A DNA stretch of 64,000 bases from Diploptera punctata (Eukaryota > Arthropoda > Insecta > Blattodea > Blaberidae): contig JASPKZ010005708.1 in assembly GCA_030220185.1 (NCBI GenBank), forward strand, positions 756,501-820,500, in the 5' to 3' direction. Below the pieces are notes generated by a model. It was not told the DNA's origin, made no database searches, and saw nothing but the letters and a program-made list of their open reading frames with translations. Of this stretch, positions 20,800-31,149 are shown one piece after another. How positions within the stretch are numbered: the stretch's first letter is position 1; each line of letters begins with the position of its first letter. The translations under genes and the position numbers were made by a program.

Positions 20800-22520
20800 T
20801 GGATTGAATAAACATACACACCAAATTTTGTGGTAAAATAAATATTCATAAGAAATTGAGTGGACTTGAATACTCATTTCGGGGTTTCAGAATGAATGAA
20901 TGAAAAGTATGCAAAATGTATTGTAAAATGAAAAGCGATGCCTTGCGGTGTTTTTAATTATGAAAGTGAGAAAGTGCAACTTATATTGATGAATAAGCAT
21001 TTTTTCTTAACAAACTTGTAATCTGTCTGCTTGAAGGTCGATTAGTTTGGGAGACCGTCTGCTACTTATAGCGCGATCCAAAACCGGGTCAGAGAAAGTG
21101 GGACTTTGAAAACTTGTATTCTAGACACATGTTGACAAGTTATAACTCTAAATGAAAATAATAATAAAAAGGTACAATTACTCCGAGTGTAAGTGCGAGG
21201 TAAATGACTCGAGGTTGTGACTGAACAGGTGGTTATTATTAGAGAGAGCTGCTTTTACGGACAAAAGTGACAGTGGCGGAACTAGTAAACTAAGCTGTTT
21301 ATTGACTAATTTATCTTTTAGAGAAACGCCAAAATAGAATCGGTAAATTTTGCATACATCCTGCTGTTAGCAGCCCACTTCGTTCCTCTGTCGAAGTCTA
21401 CATCAAGATCGTGTTTTACAATTTTTATAGTTATCGCGGAAACAGCGAAACAAGTCTGAAAACGTGGTTGGGGTTTTGACTTTATTTCTGCAATTTATTG
21501 ATTGATTTTATTAAAGTCTAAAGCGCACCAGCGCAGTGCCCAGGGTTAGTTTGTTCGGTGTAATTCGCAAAAGAACACATTTCAGTAGAGTGCTATATGA
21601 ATATAAAATAGTTGTGAATAAAATGATTAGTATTGCTAGTTTGGTTGAACTATTAACCTATTAATGATTTAACTCGCGTCCTCTCTGAAAAGTCAAGTGT
21701 TCTGTCTAGCTAAGCCTTAACTTCATCCAGTTGAAGCTAAAAACGCTCCTTTATGTAGACGTCTTAACGTGGAGGCCAAAACATTTTTCTTTAGATGTAG
21801 TTAAATACATGGATTGTCCAGAGATGTGTACATACGGCCATTGGAAATGTGAGACTCCATTTCCTTCACATAATGCCAAACGATATAAGGACATAACGTA
21901 TTCCATAACTAAACTAATTAACTAAATTTGCATGTTTGCTTCTGTAGCGTGATTGGCTATATCATATATTATTTTCTTTGAGTATAGAATCTGTAATAGG
22001 ATACACACAACCCTTGGAAATAGCTAAATAGTTAAAAAAAAACTCATAAATATGTAGCAAACCAAGGTAGAGGAATTACATCACGTTAAAACACGCTACT
22101 GCCTTTGTCAGCTGTTAACGTCACCAAACAATTCAGTCAATCGGAGCTTTAATATTTGGGATTTAATAATAAAAAACTAAATTTGAATGTAATATGAAAC
22201 GTTTTTCTTATATTTTTAAAAATAATTTATGATAAAAGACATAATAAAGCGAAAAATACAGAAACTTTTCTTTTATGTCAACTGCATCATTTAATATTAA
22301 CTAAAGTTATCTTATACTCACTCAGTCGCATAACTTATAGTTTAAGGAAGGATATTTAGGCCATGACTAATTTATTTAATTTATTTTTTATTAAAATGCA
22401 TGCTAATTAAATATATGTTTTATGTTTAATTAAATGTTTATTGGAAAAGTGATGAACAATTATTTAGATTCTAAAGTTATTTAAATATCGGTAAATAATC
22501 AATGTTATATTAATATTTGA
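20800..22520. other. Long unassigned stretch
   Basis: No LINE, SINE or terminal repeat recognised and no convincing coding frame; a 64-codon frame at 21731-21925 has no motif. The part 21000-21560 is less AT-rich and is where I would look first for unannotated host sequence. Confidence 0.4.
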
Positions 22521-22526
22521 AGAGAC

Positions 22527-22585
22527 AATTTTTCTTCCAAATTGGGATTTGAATCCAAGGGTCCCTGGTTTTACATACAGCTTAT
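22527..22585 (-). mobile_element. SINE family G fragment, inverted
   Basis: Reads ccaaattgggatttgaatcc on the plus strand, the inverse of the box B region at 22671-22690, then gttttac as the inverse of gtaaaac. Confidence 0.6.
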
Positions 22586-22616
22586 TTGTGTGAGAAAGAA
22601 AATGTTCCGTTTAGAG

Positions 22617-22735
22617 TGTGATACCCAGGTAGCATAGTGGTCTAGCGCGCTGGTACGTAAAACCTTAGGTTCAAATCCTAGTTTGGGCGAAAAATTGTCT
22701 CTTTAAACATGTATTTGCCCTTCAGGGTGAGTAAT
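22617..22735 (+). mobile_element. SINE family G, copy 1
   Basis: tRNA-like: box A tagcatagtggtctagc, then gctggtacgtaaaacc, box B ggttcaaatcc and a 3' acceptor-like tttgggc, followed by gaaaaattgtctctttaaac. About 200 bp upstream of copy 2 with matching flanks. Confidence 0.7.
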
Positions 22736-22817
22736 AAATTGAAATAAAAACGTAGCAATATAAGCTTTATTGGTAGTGTTAAAATATATGGGAGAGAAAA
22801 TTTTCTTTTTAGAATGT

Positions 22818-22935
22818 GATGCCTAGGTAGCATAGAGGTATAATGCTCTGGTACGTAAAACCAGTTACCTTGGGTTCAAATCCCAGTTTGAGCGAATTTT
22901 TTTCTCTTCAAATATTAATGTATCCTTCAGTGTAG
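22818..22935 (+). mobile_element. SINE family G, copy 2
   Basis: Same order as copy 1: ctaggtagcatagaggta, gctctggtacgtaaaacc, gggttcaaatcccagtttga, tctcttcaaatatt. Matching sequence continues on both sides, so copies 1 and 2 may be a local duplication. Confidence 0.7.
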
Positions 22936-23423
22936 CGTTGTGCCCAACCAGTTCATTTCGAGAAGTAGTTCGTTCACTCGCACTCACTTGTGTGAACCAT
23001 TCAATTCAACTAGTTCGTTCACACAAAATTCAGGGAAGCTGGGCTGGAGGGGGAAGCACGAAGACACGAACATGGGGTGACTTGACATTAACCAACCACA
23101 TGGTAGCTGTGGATTTTAAAGATAAACGGAAATAGTTCTGTAAATTCTATTTTAATTTATTTTAGTATGAAAAATTCTAATATGACTGCTACCATACTTT
23201 TGTTTATTTTATAATTATTTATACCTACTTTTTATTTCTGTTATAACTGTATTATTTGCATAATTTTATTTATATACAGATTTTCAATGTTTACATATTT
23301 TATTTCAAGTTGTAAATGTCATTAAAAACACAAAACCGTAACTCTATAATTTGAAAAAAAATGTGTGGAGTATTTTAAAACTTTTAAGGAAGATATATTT
23401 AATTTAATTTATATAGGTATTAT

Positions 23424-23895
23424 TTACTTACTTACTTACTCACTGGCACTATCGAACCCCTAGGTTCATGGCCGCACGGACATAAGCTCTCCATACATTC
23501 CTATCCTGAGCTATTGTTTTCCAAACATTCCCTGTATAATCTACTTCCCTCAAATCATAGTTAATGTTGTTCCCCCACCTCATTCTTGGTCTACCAACTG
23601 GGCGTTTTGCTTATGGCTTTCCTACAAGAAGTTTCCATGCACGTCTTTCATTCCCCATACGCGCAACATGTCCTGCCCATCGCAGTCTACGAGACCTAAC
23701 TGTTCTTATTATATCTGGCTTCCTATATTTCTAAAGACGATGTTGTTCATTGTTATGTAGTCTTCTCCATTCACCTGTCCGTTCATCTCTCTTTGGTCAA
23801 AAAATTTTCCTAAGAACTTTATTCTCAAATACTCGTAATCTCCTTTCCTCCCTTAAAGTAAGAGTCCATGTTTCGCATATATGTGTTATATACAC
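23424..23895 (-). mobile_element. LINE family 1, 5'-truncated
   Basis: The plus strand begins with the (acttactt)n tail, then cactggcactatcgaacccc and proceeds through the reverse of the GRPRMRW region (ctcattcttggtctaccaac) to ctttaaagtaagagtccatg-like sequence. The frame is broken by small indels. Confidence 0.85.
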
Positions 23896-24159
23896 ATATT
23901 ATTTGCATAATAGTTCTTTAAAAAGAAAGAAATATGCAAAATCGTACTATTGGCAATTACTTGATCTTAATCTTTACAACCCCTAAACTAAAAATATAAA
24001 GAGGGTGAATACTGGGTAGGCCAACAAAATTTAGCCTTGTGTGTGCACTTTTACAGAAAGGCTTCTAATTCGCGATCAAGAAAAAATTTAGGCTATGGTA
24101 AAGAAAAGTGTAACTTTTGTTCTAAGCACAGTTTCATTCAGGGGGCGGGATGCTTTTAA

Positions 24160-24335
24160 ACTTACTTACTCTTACTCACTGGCACTATCGAACCCGTAGG
24201 TTCATGGTCGCGCGGACATAAGCTATCCATATATCCCTATCCTGATCTAATGCTTTCCAATCATTCCCTGTATAATCTACTTCCCTCAAATCATAGTTAA
24301 TGTTATTCTCCCTTATTCTTGGTCTACCTTAACAC
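24160..24335 (-). mobile_element. LINE family 1, short 3' fragment
   Basis: Covers cactggcactatcgaacccg to attcttggtctacctt, i.e. only the last 55-60 codons plus tail. Confidence 0.85.
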
Positions 24336-24689
24336 GGCATATTCGCTTTAAATGTTTAGCAAGGTAATATTTTTACTAAATTTTTCAAACAGCTTTATGT
24401 AAACCTAGTAAAAATATGTTGTTTTAAAACTTGGATAAAATGGATTAAATACTTTCAGAATTCCAGTAAATAAAATGTAAAGTGACTGTAATATTAGATT
24501 ACATTAGGTTTGTAGCGTTAGTAATGCCGTAGATCAAAAGGAGTAATCCCTGAGTAATGCTGCGTATGAGTGATGACGTAAGCAAGAGGCGGGAAGTTGC
24601 CATAATGTACATGTACTGAATGAATGAGCGTGTCGAATGTTGAGAGTTTGAAGTACAACTGAATATTTAAAGCCAGTTCACTCTGTCAA

Positions 24690-25075
24690 GGTAGTTCCTT
24701 CATCTAAGACACTTCACTCTTCCAAGGTAGTTCGTTCTTTGATACCACTTCGTTCATCAAAAACACTTCACTCTTCTAAGATAGTTCGTTCTTTGATACC
24801 ACTTCGTTCATCTAAGACACTTCACTCTTCCAAGGTAGTTCGTTCTTTGATACCACTTCGTTCATCTAAAACACTTCACTCTTCTAAGATAGTTCGTTCT
24901 TTGATACCACTTCGTTCATCTAAGGCACTTCACTCTTCCAAGGTAGTTCGTTGTTCTATGTAATTTCACTCAGGCGAGATAGTTCTTTCCTCTATGGCAG
25001 TTCACTCAGGCAAGATAGTTCGTTCCTTAATGGCAGTTCACTCAGGCAAGATAGTTCGTTCCTGCCAGATACTCA
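24690..25075. repeat. Minisatellite, 18-bp base unit in 54-bp then 36-bp higher-order repeats
   Basis: The phrase ttctttgatacc recurs at 24735, 24789, 24843 and 24897, exactly 54 bp apart. Each 54-mer is three related 18-mers (tagttcgttctttgata, ccacttcgttcatctaag, acacttcactcttccaag). After about 24950 the array continues with a 36-bp period (two 18-mers: gatagttcgttcct.., ggcagttcactcaggcaa). Because 54 is divisible by three it creates a 74-codon open frame (24739-24963) that is a by-product, not a gene. Confidence 0.92.
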
Positions 25076-25388
25076 CTGCGGTACGAACGATATGGATGAC
25101 GTAGGAAAGAGGCGGGGACATGCAAGGTCGATGGGCGGGGAAATGTAGAGTAATCAACGATTGAGTGAAAGTTGATTTGGAGTGAGACATCTAGAGTTTG
25201 AAATAATAATAGGTATTATTGCAGCCAATGGTTTGAAATAAAAAGTAAATTTTAATTTTAAGTAGCAGTAGTGAACTGAACTGGCAGTTCACTAAAAGTG
25301 AGTAACTTTTTGACACTTCACTGTAGTGAAGCGTTCTTTTTAAACGACTCACTCTCGAATTACCCATCACTCTTCAATGTGAGTGTTA

Positions 25389-26568
25389 AGGTGCGTTTAC
25401 ACTTGCGCGCCGCAACTTATATTACAACTTACCTTTTCCTGTACCTTGGCTGCTTTTTAGTTTACTTTTCTCACGCCACACCGGTTAAGAAGGAAGTAAA
25501 GAAATCACCTTCTTCTTGCATATATCCGGAAATATTTCCATCTGATCTTATATGTACTTACTTACTCACTGGCACTATCAAACCCGTAGGTTCATGGCCG
25601 CGTAGACATAAGCTCTCCTTGCATCCCTATCGTGAGCTAATGTTTCTAATCATTCCCTGTACAATCTACTTCCCTCAAATCATAGTTAATGTTAATCTCC
25701 CACCTCATTCTTGGTCTACCAACTGGGTGTTTTCCCCCTGGTTTTCCTACTAGAAGCTTCCATGTAAGTCTTTCATTCCCCATACGTGCCACATGTCTTG
25801 CCCATCGCAGTCTACGAGACTTAACTATTCTTATTATATCTGACTTCCTATAAATATCATGTAGTTCATTGCTATGTAGTCTTCTCCATTCACCTATCTG
25901 TTCATCTCTCTTAGTCCAAAAATTTTCCTAAGAACTTTATTTTCAAATACTCGTAATGTCCTTTCATCCCTTAAAGTAAGAGTCCATGTTTCGCACCCAT
26001 ATAATATAACTGGTAGAATAATAGTTTTATATATTTTCAGTTTAACGTTTTTTTTAAAGGAGTTGGGACATAAAAAGTCTCTGTAATGCATAATAGCACG
26101 CATTTCCATAATTGAGCCTAGGTTTAATTTCTTTGTGCATCTCATTCCTAATTGTGATTATTGTTCCTAGGTATTTGAATTCAGCCACTTCCTCAAAATT
26201 TCCCTCATTTGTCATTAGCTGTCCATTTCCATTATATAATGTATTTCTACGTGTGACCATATATTTAGTTTTATTGATATTTACTTCCAGTCCTAATTTC
26301 TTAGTGTTACTCAATAGTATGTGCGTGTTGTCCTTTAGTATCTCCTCGGTATCGGCCAATAGTACTACATAATTCATAAAATAATACCTACAGGTGCGCG
26401 CAGAAAACAACGAAACTCTCACGCTCCGTCCAAATCTGAACAGCGAACCATCAAAAGTGCTTGTGGAAGAAACCGACAATGAGTGGGTCGTGGTGCGCGC
26501 GCGCACCTTAAAACCCCTTACAAATCTGACGAACATGGTGCGCGCGGCGCGCAAGTGTATACGTACCC
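25389..26568. mobile_element. DNA transposon remnant with TTA(A) target, split by a LINE
   Basis: Terminal inverted repeats of about 25 bp: left aggtgcgtttacacttgcgc, right complement gggtacgtatacacttgcgc. TTA flanks both ends (25386-25388, 26569-26571); the left side also reads TTAA. This fits PIF/Harbinger (TTA) or piggyBac (TTAA). Without the inserted LINE it would be about 370 bp, a non-autonomous element. Confidence 0.72.
25557..26366 (-). mobile_element. LINE family 1, with reverse transcriptase C-terminal part
   Basis: The minus frames 26054-26587 and 25894-26145 contain VVLLADTEEILKDNTHILLS, NTKKLGLEVNINKTKYMVTR, EFKYLGTIITIRNEM, INYGNACYYALQRL-like text (here LNYGNACYYALQRL), KKNVKLKIYKTIILPVILYG, CETWTLTLRDERTLRVFENK, VLRKIFGLREMNR. 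This is the end of the RT domain plus thumb region of a LINE. The 5' truncation falls within the YADD block, which is lost. Ends with the family tail at 25557. Confidence 0.88.
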
Positions 26569-26574
26569 TTAGGT

Positions 26575-26920
26575 AAAAACACGGCAATTTTTCATTTTTG
26601 TGTGTTTAAATGTCCAGACAATTATTCAAGAAATGGTTAAAGTTTTGAATTTTAACGAAACTTTTAATTAGAATGTCTAGATTAAGATTGGTCGAAATAC
26701 ATTATAATATATATATATTTATTTAAAATAAACCTTGTAATAACTGACTTTTAGTTGAAAAATATTAAATTTTCAAATAGAAGCCAAACACAACGGAGAA
26801 AAGAGATAAGTCACATGACTTCAATAATGTGTATGTTTTTGGGAAACGATTTTAAAGGATCGCTATTTGGAATTCGGACAGTTAACATGTCGTTGGTGAA
26901 GTCTAAAGACATGTATTATT
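26575..26920. other. AT-rich DNA, no gene seen
   Basis: Short stop-rich frames only. Confidence 0.5.
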
Positions 26921-26925
26921 AAATA

Positions 26926-27108
26926 TTATCGCCTCACTATGATGGTTGTCCGTTTATATAAAAGCGGGTGCCGCGCGACAGTGCTTGACAATGATTAATA
27001 TGCGGAATTATTTTACTGGCGGTAGTGGGCATCTTTGTATTTAATTATATATAATACTTGCGGGGAAACAAAGCAAGCCGCTAGGCAACCTTCATAGTGA
27101 GGCGATAA
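26926..27108. mobile_element. MITE with TA target
   Basis: Inverted ends ttatcgcctcactatg on the left and its complement on the right (catagtgaggcgataa), 23-25 bp with one mismatch, flanked by TA. The 183-bp interior includes a TATA-like tttatataaaagcg at 26953-26966 followed by gtgccgcgcgaca. No coding capacity. Confidence 0.82.
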
Positions 27109-27111
27109 TAA

Positions 27112-27515
27112 TAACAAGAGTGTGAAACAGAAGTAAGCCGAGTGAAATTATATGGGTAATCAAAATATATAATAAAGAAGAATATAATATTTAAATAGTT
27201 TGATAACGACTCCATTGTCAATCGACAAAGTGGGTAATTTTACTGAATGACAAGTTAAGTCAAAGCATTTTAGTGATAATATAGTGTGTAATAATAAATA
27301 TCATATACATTTTGCATTGATCAATGTGTAACTGGAAGTTATGATAAAGGATTAATAGTCCGAACATAAATTAAATTTTATATTTTTTTATATAAAACAT
27401 AGTGAAGAGTGTTGTGATAATAATTTATAATCGCAACACAATAAGGAAGATTCAGCTCGATATTAGATACCGGTATACGACAAAATAAAATGGAAGTGAG
27501 TTTTTATTCATAAAC
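27112..27515. other. AT-rich DNA, no gene seen
   Basis: Nothing recognised between the MITE and the palindrome. Confidence 0.5.
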
Positions 27516-27518
27516 ATC

Positions 27519-28120
27519 GTAGTATTTATGGTGAAATTAAATGTTTCTCCCTCTCCTCATATAAATCTTCTAAATAGATCGCGATTTCGAGACCATAACG
27601 GTCTCATCTTCAGTACTTCTTTGGCGACTGATATGTCGATCGGAAGAAACTCTTCTTCTTCCCTCTGTTGGTGGACCGATGAACCTCTGGATCAGGTAAA
27701 ATTTACGGGAATTTCAAAGTTCATAAGTTTTCCTTTGTTTTTCTGAATGTGGATCTTTTCCCAAACCGTGAGTTCCTTTTGTTTGTCTATTTGTTTAATT
27801 ATACTGGCTTTTGATTCAATTAATTGAATCTAATTAAACAAATAGACAAACAAAAGGAACCCACGGTTTGGGAAAAGATCCACATTCAGAAAAAACAAAG
27901 GAAAACTTATGAACTTTGAAATTCCCGCAAATTTTGACCTGATCCATAGGTTCGTCGGTCCACCAACAGAGGGAAGAAGAAGAGTTTCTTCCGATCGACA
28001 TAACATCAGTCGTCAAAGAAGTACTGAAGGTGAGACCGTTATGGTCTCGAAATCGCGATCTACTTAGAAGATTTATATGAGGAGAGGTAAGAAACATTTA
28101 ATTTCGTCATAAATTAAACT
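27519..28120. repeat. Near-perfect palindrome (fold-back), arms about 280 bp
   Basis: Left arm 27519-27801 and right arm 27831-28120 are inverted copies with only scattered differences and a 29-nt spacer that itself contains the perfect 18-mer palindrome gattcaattaattgaatc (27813-27830). Each arm, read toward its outer end, carries an open frame with EEEEFLPID and RPLWSRNRDL. The high arm identity suggests recent formation or gene conversion. Confidence 0.9.
27955..28086 (+). other. Exon-like frame in palindrome arm, unrecognised
   Basis: Frame beginning SIGSSVHQQREEEEFLPID, then KEVLKVRPLWSRNRDLLRRF and I before a stop. It is preceded by tccatag and followed by a donor-like AG|GTAAGA at 28086. 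The left arm carries the same frame on the minus strand (27540-27690) with VAKEVLKMRP. Similar to nothing I can name; may be a TE-derived exon. Confidence 0.3.
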
Positions 28121-28124
28121 TCAT

Positions 28125-28945
28125 AGTGATTAATTCCTATAAACGTTAAATCGTAGTACTTGTTTTACTTTGTCCTTCCTTAGAAGAAAATCCTCCATTG
28201 CCCTGAAAGTGAATTTACTGCCACAAGCTCCATACCGATACTTCAGAACATCAACAGACATAATAAACTTCTAATTTATTTTTGAAATAAGATTAATTTC
28301 TATTGGTTTGAGGATGTGCCTTCTATGTATTATAACGCGATTGGAGAGATTCCAGATTCTTCAGTTCTAGATACCGAGATATAGCTTAATGGCCCGTTAG
28401 CAGTATTAAAGCCATGAATGAAACTGAAGTGTCTAACGTAGAAACCTGCTGTTGACCGTATAGAAAATATGACAACCGCCACTGATAACGAGCTAGACAG
28501 TATGAAATGTTACATCATAAGTGAGAAGATTCTGAAGATGAGAGAATAAAATAAAGTTTATGTCTAGTCAGTGTACCCACAGCTTGAGAAAGTTGTACTT
28601 GATGCCTCATCTTGTGATGACCTCATGAACTCTTCGGGGCAAACCATGTTTACTTGATATTCTGTTTGAGAAAATAGCTCGCTCGCTAGTTTTCTTCCGC
28701 GAACAATCAGTGAAATTAGCATTTTATTTACAACGTAGGCCAATATATTGTTTTAACAATCGCTCCAATTTAATCAACTACTTTCACCATGGACAACTTA
28801 ACGAAATTATAACACAGTAGAACTTGCGATTGCGTTATAAAAGGTAGGTAATTTACTATTGTTTATCTACCCTAACCTTACTTCTCCGTAATCACATTGA
28901 AAGAGAAAAACAGAGCAATACCGCTTTTACATGCATTATTAAAAC
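28125..28945. other. Unassigned DNA
   Basis: No motif-bearing frame or repeat head. Confidence 0.45.
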
Positions 28946-28949
28946 ACGT

Positions 28950-29030
28950 TTATCATAAGTAATGCCACGAGTGATTTCCAAATTATCGATAAATTCAGGA
29001 CTCCCGAAGTGAGGAGTGAATTTATCTAGA
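28950..29030 (-). repeat. Repeat family X, terminal fragment
   Basis: Contains tatcataagtaatgccacga and gatttccaaattatcgataa, the end of family X opposite to the ccaaatgggagtcaatgacc end. Confidence 0.65.
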
Positions 29031-29477
29031 CTATTTAACTCATGCCCCAAATGGGAGTCAATGACCAATCACGTTTCAATGATTTCTGTTTTACAACCAA
29101 TCAGAATCGTGTTTCACCAAATATTTATCAGTGTTATGATTACCATATTAAAGAAAGCTCCTCCTTACAATATTGCGTTCCTTTGGCAATAAATAGTATG
29201 ATCTGGTTGCAGTGATAAACAAATGAAGCAGTAGAAGCGTACCTATCGTTTCTCATTTGTTTTGAAACATCGCCGTTTACATTAAATATAGGCTATAAAT
29301 ATTTTAAAATAACTATAGTTAAATAATGATTTGTGAGTAAACAGCTTAATTTTATTCGTTAAATAGTCCTAACAAATGCCACTCTTGATTTCCAAATTCT
29401 CTAGATAAATTCACTCCTCACTTCGTGAGTCGTGAATTTATCGATAATTTGGAAATCACTCGTGGCATTACTTATGA
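29031..29477 (+). repeat. Repeat family X, internally deleted copy
   Basis: Runs from gactatttaactcatgcccc through ccaaatgggagtcaatgacc to aacaaatgccactcttgatt and gtggcattacttatgataa. Compared with the copy at 31.15 kb it lacks about 220 bp after ttaaagaaag. It abuts an inverted copy, with a short palindrome (gataaattcac and gtgaatttatc) at 29404-29442. Confidence 0.8.
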
Positions 29478-29739
29478 TAATTTGGAAATCAAGAGTGGCA
29501 TTTGTTAGGACTATTTAACGAATACAATTAAGCTGTTTATTCACAAATCATTATATAAATATAGTTATTTTAAAATATTTATATATTTAATGTAAACTGC
29601 GATATTTGAAAACAAATGAGAAACATTTGTTATGCTTCGTTTGTTCATCACTGCAACTAGATCATATTATTTATTGCCAAAGGATCGCATTATTTTAAGA
29701 ATGCACCCTAGTGAAAAAAATGAAACACATAAAATTGTT

Positions 29740-30046
29740 GGGGGCACGCCGTAGCATAGTGGTTAAGGCACTGAGCTACAAGCCGGAGGGTCGAGGGTTC
29801 AAGTCCCGTTGGGGTCAGGATTTTTAAACTGACCCAAACCCTCTGGCGGCACCATGACCCTGGGGTCGACTCAGCCTCTAACTGAAATGAGTACCATACG
29901 CTTGTTCTGGAGGTAAAGGCGGCCGTCACGCAGGGCTGACAACCCGGCTGACATAAAGTGCCGATTGTCTAGAAAAAGTAGGAGCCTTAACCCCCTACTA
30001 CCCCAAGGGCCTCCGGACCTGTTGTGGGTTCACTTTACTTACTTTT
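29740..30046 (+). mobile_element. SINE family A, full length, with 13-bp target duplication
   Basis: Perfect direct repeats acataaaattgtt (29727-29739 and 30047-30059) flank it. tRNA-like head: box A tagcatagtggttaagg, box B gggttcaagtcccg. The body follows with aaactgacccaaaccctctg, ctggggtcgactcagcctct, gcggccgtcacgcagggctg, attgtctagaaaaagtagga and ends near acttactttt. This is the cleanest reference copy of the family in the window. Confidence 0.95.
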
Positions 30047-30267
30047 ACATAAAATTGTTTATAACAAACATTATAGGTCATTAATTAATATCTGATGTTT
30101 TATGTTGTAAATATGTCAATTATATTTTTATGGAACGTACATTCCTGGGAAATAACACGTTTAAGAAAGTGCAAACAATGGTTTCTTTATTTATTTATTT
30201 TTGGATAATCAGTTGCTAAAATAGTTTTTATATTATATCCCGCAAGCACTATCTGGTAACATTCGTG

Positions 30268-30269
<2 letters not shown>

Positions 30270-30314
<45 letters not shown>
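30270..30314. repeat. (at)n microsatellite
   Basis: About twenty-two at units inside repeat family X. Confidence 0.97.
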
Positions 30315-30317
<3 letters not shown>

Positions 30318-30599
30318 GGTAGACACATGTATTGTAGAATTCTTACATCTTAATGTATAAATTTGTTATATTCAACGTATTTCTGAGAGAGTCAGTCACA
30401 GCAAAATAATGCTATTCAGAATGTTAAAAGGAGGAGCTTGATTTGAAGTGCTTGAAGAGAAGATTGATTTTAAAATTAAATTGATAAAATCGAGGTGAAA
30501 AAAGACTGTGATTGGTTGTATATCAAAATTCATTCAAATGTGATTGGCCATTGACTCCCACTTGGGGTATGAGTCAAATAGTCAAAATTATTCATTCTG

Positions 30600-31145
30600 A
30601 ATAATAATTACAATAATAGTTTCAGATTTTGTACCCTTAGGCTAAAACTATTTCTTAGTATAGTGAACTCGGTATTTTAGTTTCCAGGCGGCATCAAAGG
30701 CAACTGTTTCCCTCTGGTTTAAAAATACTTTCTTACTGCCAGGCAGAGCGAGAGTTGTTAGAAGGCTTCTAAGATGCCGCTCCAATCACCAAAAACTGAA
30801 AACAGTTCTCTGCCAATAATGTCTTCGCATTATAATAATAATTGACGTATAAAATTACGTTTCCATGTCAACTTAACAGCGTTGCAACTATTGTTTTTTT
30901 CTTCTCAGTATTATTATAATGTAGTGTGCTAGTGCCAGTGAATATAACGTGACAACGCCGCTTGATATGCTAAATTATTATCCGTGCAAAATAGACCCAC
31001 CTAACCACAAAGCAAAGCGCCTGAAAACTAAAATCTGTAGTCCACTGTAGCTATATTTTGACAATGTATTTTTTTTTCGCGCGTTAAATTGTATGTCATT
31101 CTTTTTTGTAATTTTCAAAGGCTGATATTTAAATTACTGCATAAT
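30600..31145. other. Unassigned DNA, possible small inverted ends
   Basis: attttagtttccaggcgg (30673-30690) and its approximate complement gcgcctgaaaactaaaat (31018-31035) could bound a 360-bp element; no target duplication recognised. Confidence 0.3.
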
Positions 31146-31149
31146 TTTT

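Larger units (their letters stand above)
22936..25383. mobile_element. Possible composite element with gttcgttcact-type ends
   Basis: Left part (22936-23035) and right part (25275-25383) both carry gttc-gttcact/agtgaac motifs. The right end complement reads gaagagtgatgggtaattcg, a pattern common at ends of insect DNA transposons; the left end is gtagcgttgtgcccaacc. Two LINE pieces and a minisatellite lie inside. End-to-end identity is too weak to fix the boundaries. Confidence 0.3.
29477..30595 (-). repeat. Repeat family X, long inverted copy containing a SINE
   Basis: Begins tttggaaatcaagagtggca, passes gtaaactgcgatatttgaaa, and ends ccattgactcccacttgggg, ggtatgagtcaaatagtc. A SINE A sits at 29740-30046 and an (at)n run at 30270-30314. 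The first 230 bp are inverted relative to 29170-29400. Confidence 0.8.

Noticed and set aside
24739..24963. 74-codon open frame with IVRSLIPLRSSKTLHSSK repeats
   Set aside because: It follows from a 54-bp tandem repeat (a multiple of three) lacking stops; no start context, splice sites or homology.
27528..27746. Frames MVKLNVSPSPHINLL... and the inverted twin at 27834-28097
   Set aside because: These are antisense readings of the palindrome arms; the opposite strand has the more protein-like frame with splice-like borders.
27516..28158. 9-bp atcgtagta as target duplication of the palindrome
   Set aside because: The distances from the two arm ends are unequal (about 34 bp of extra sequence on the right), so chance is likely.
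29708..29929. Minus-strand 73-codon frame over the SINE A
   Set aside because: Shadow of a tRNA-derived SINE with a clean 13-bp duplication.
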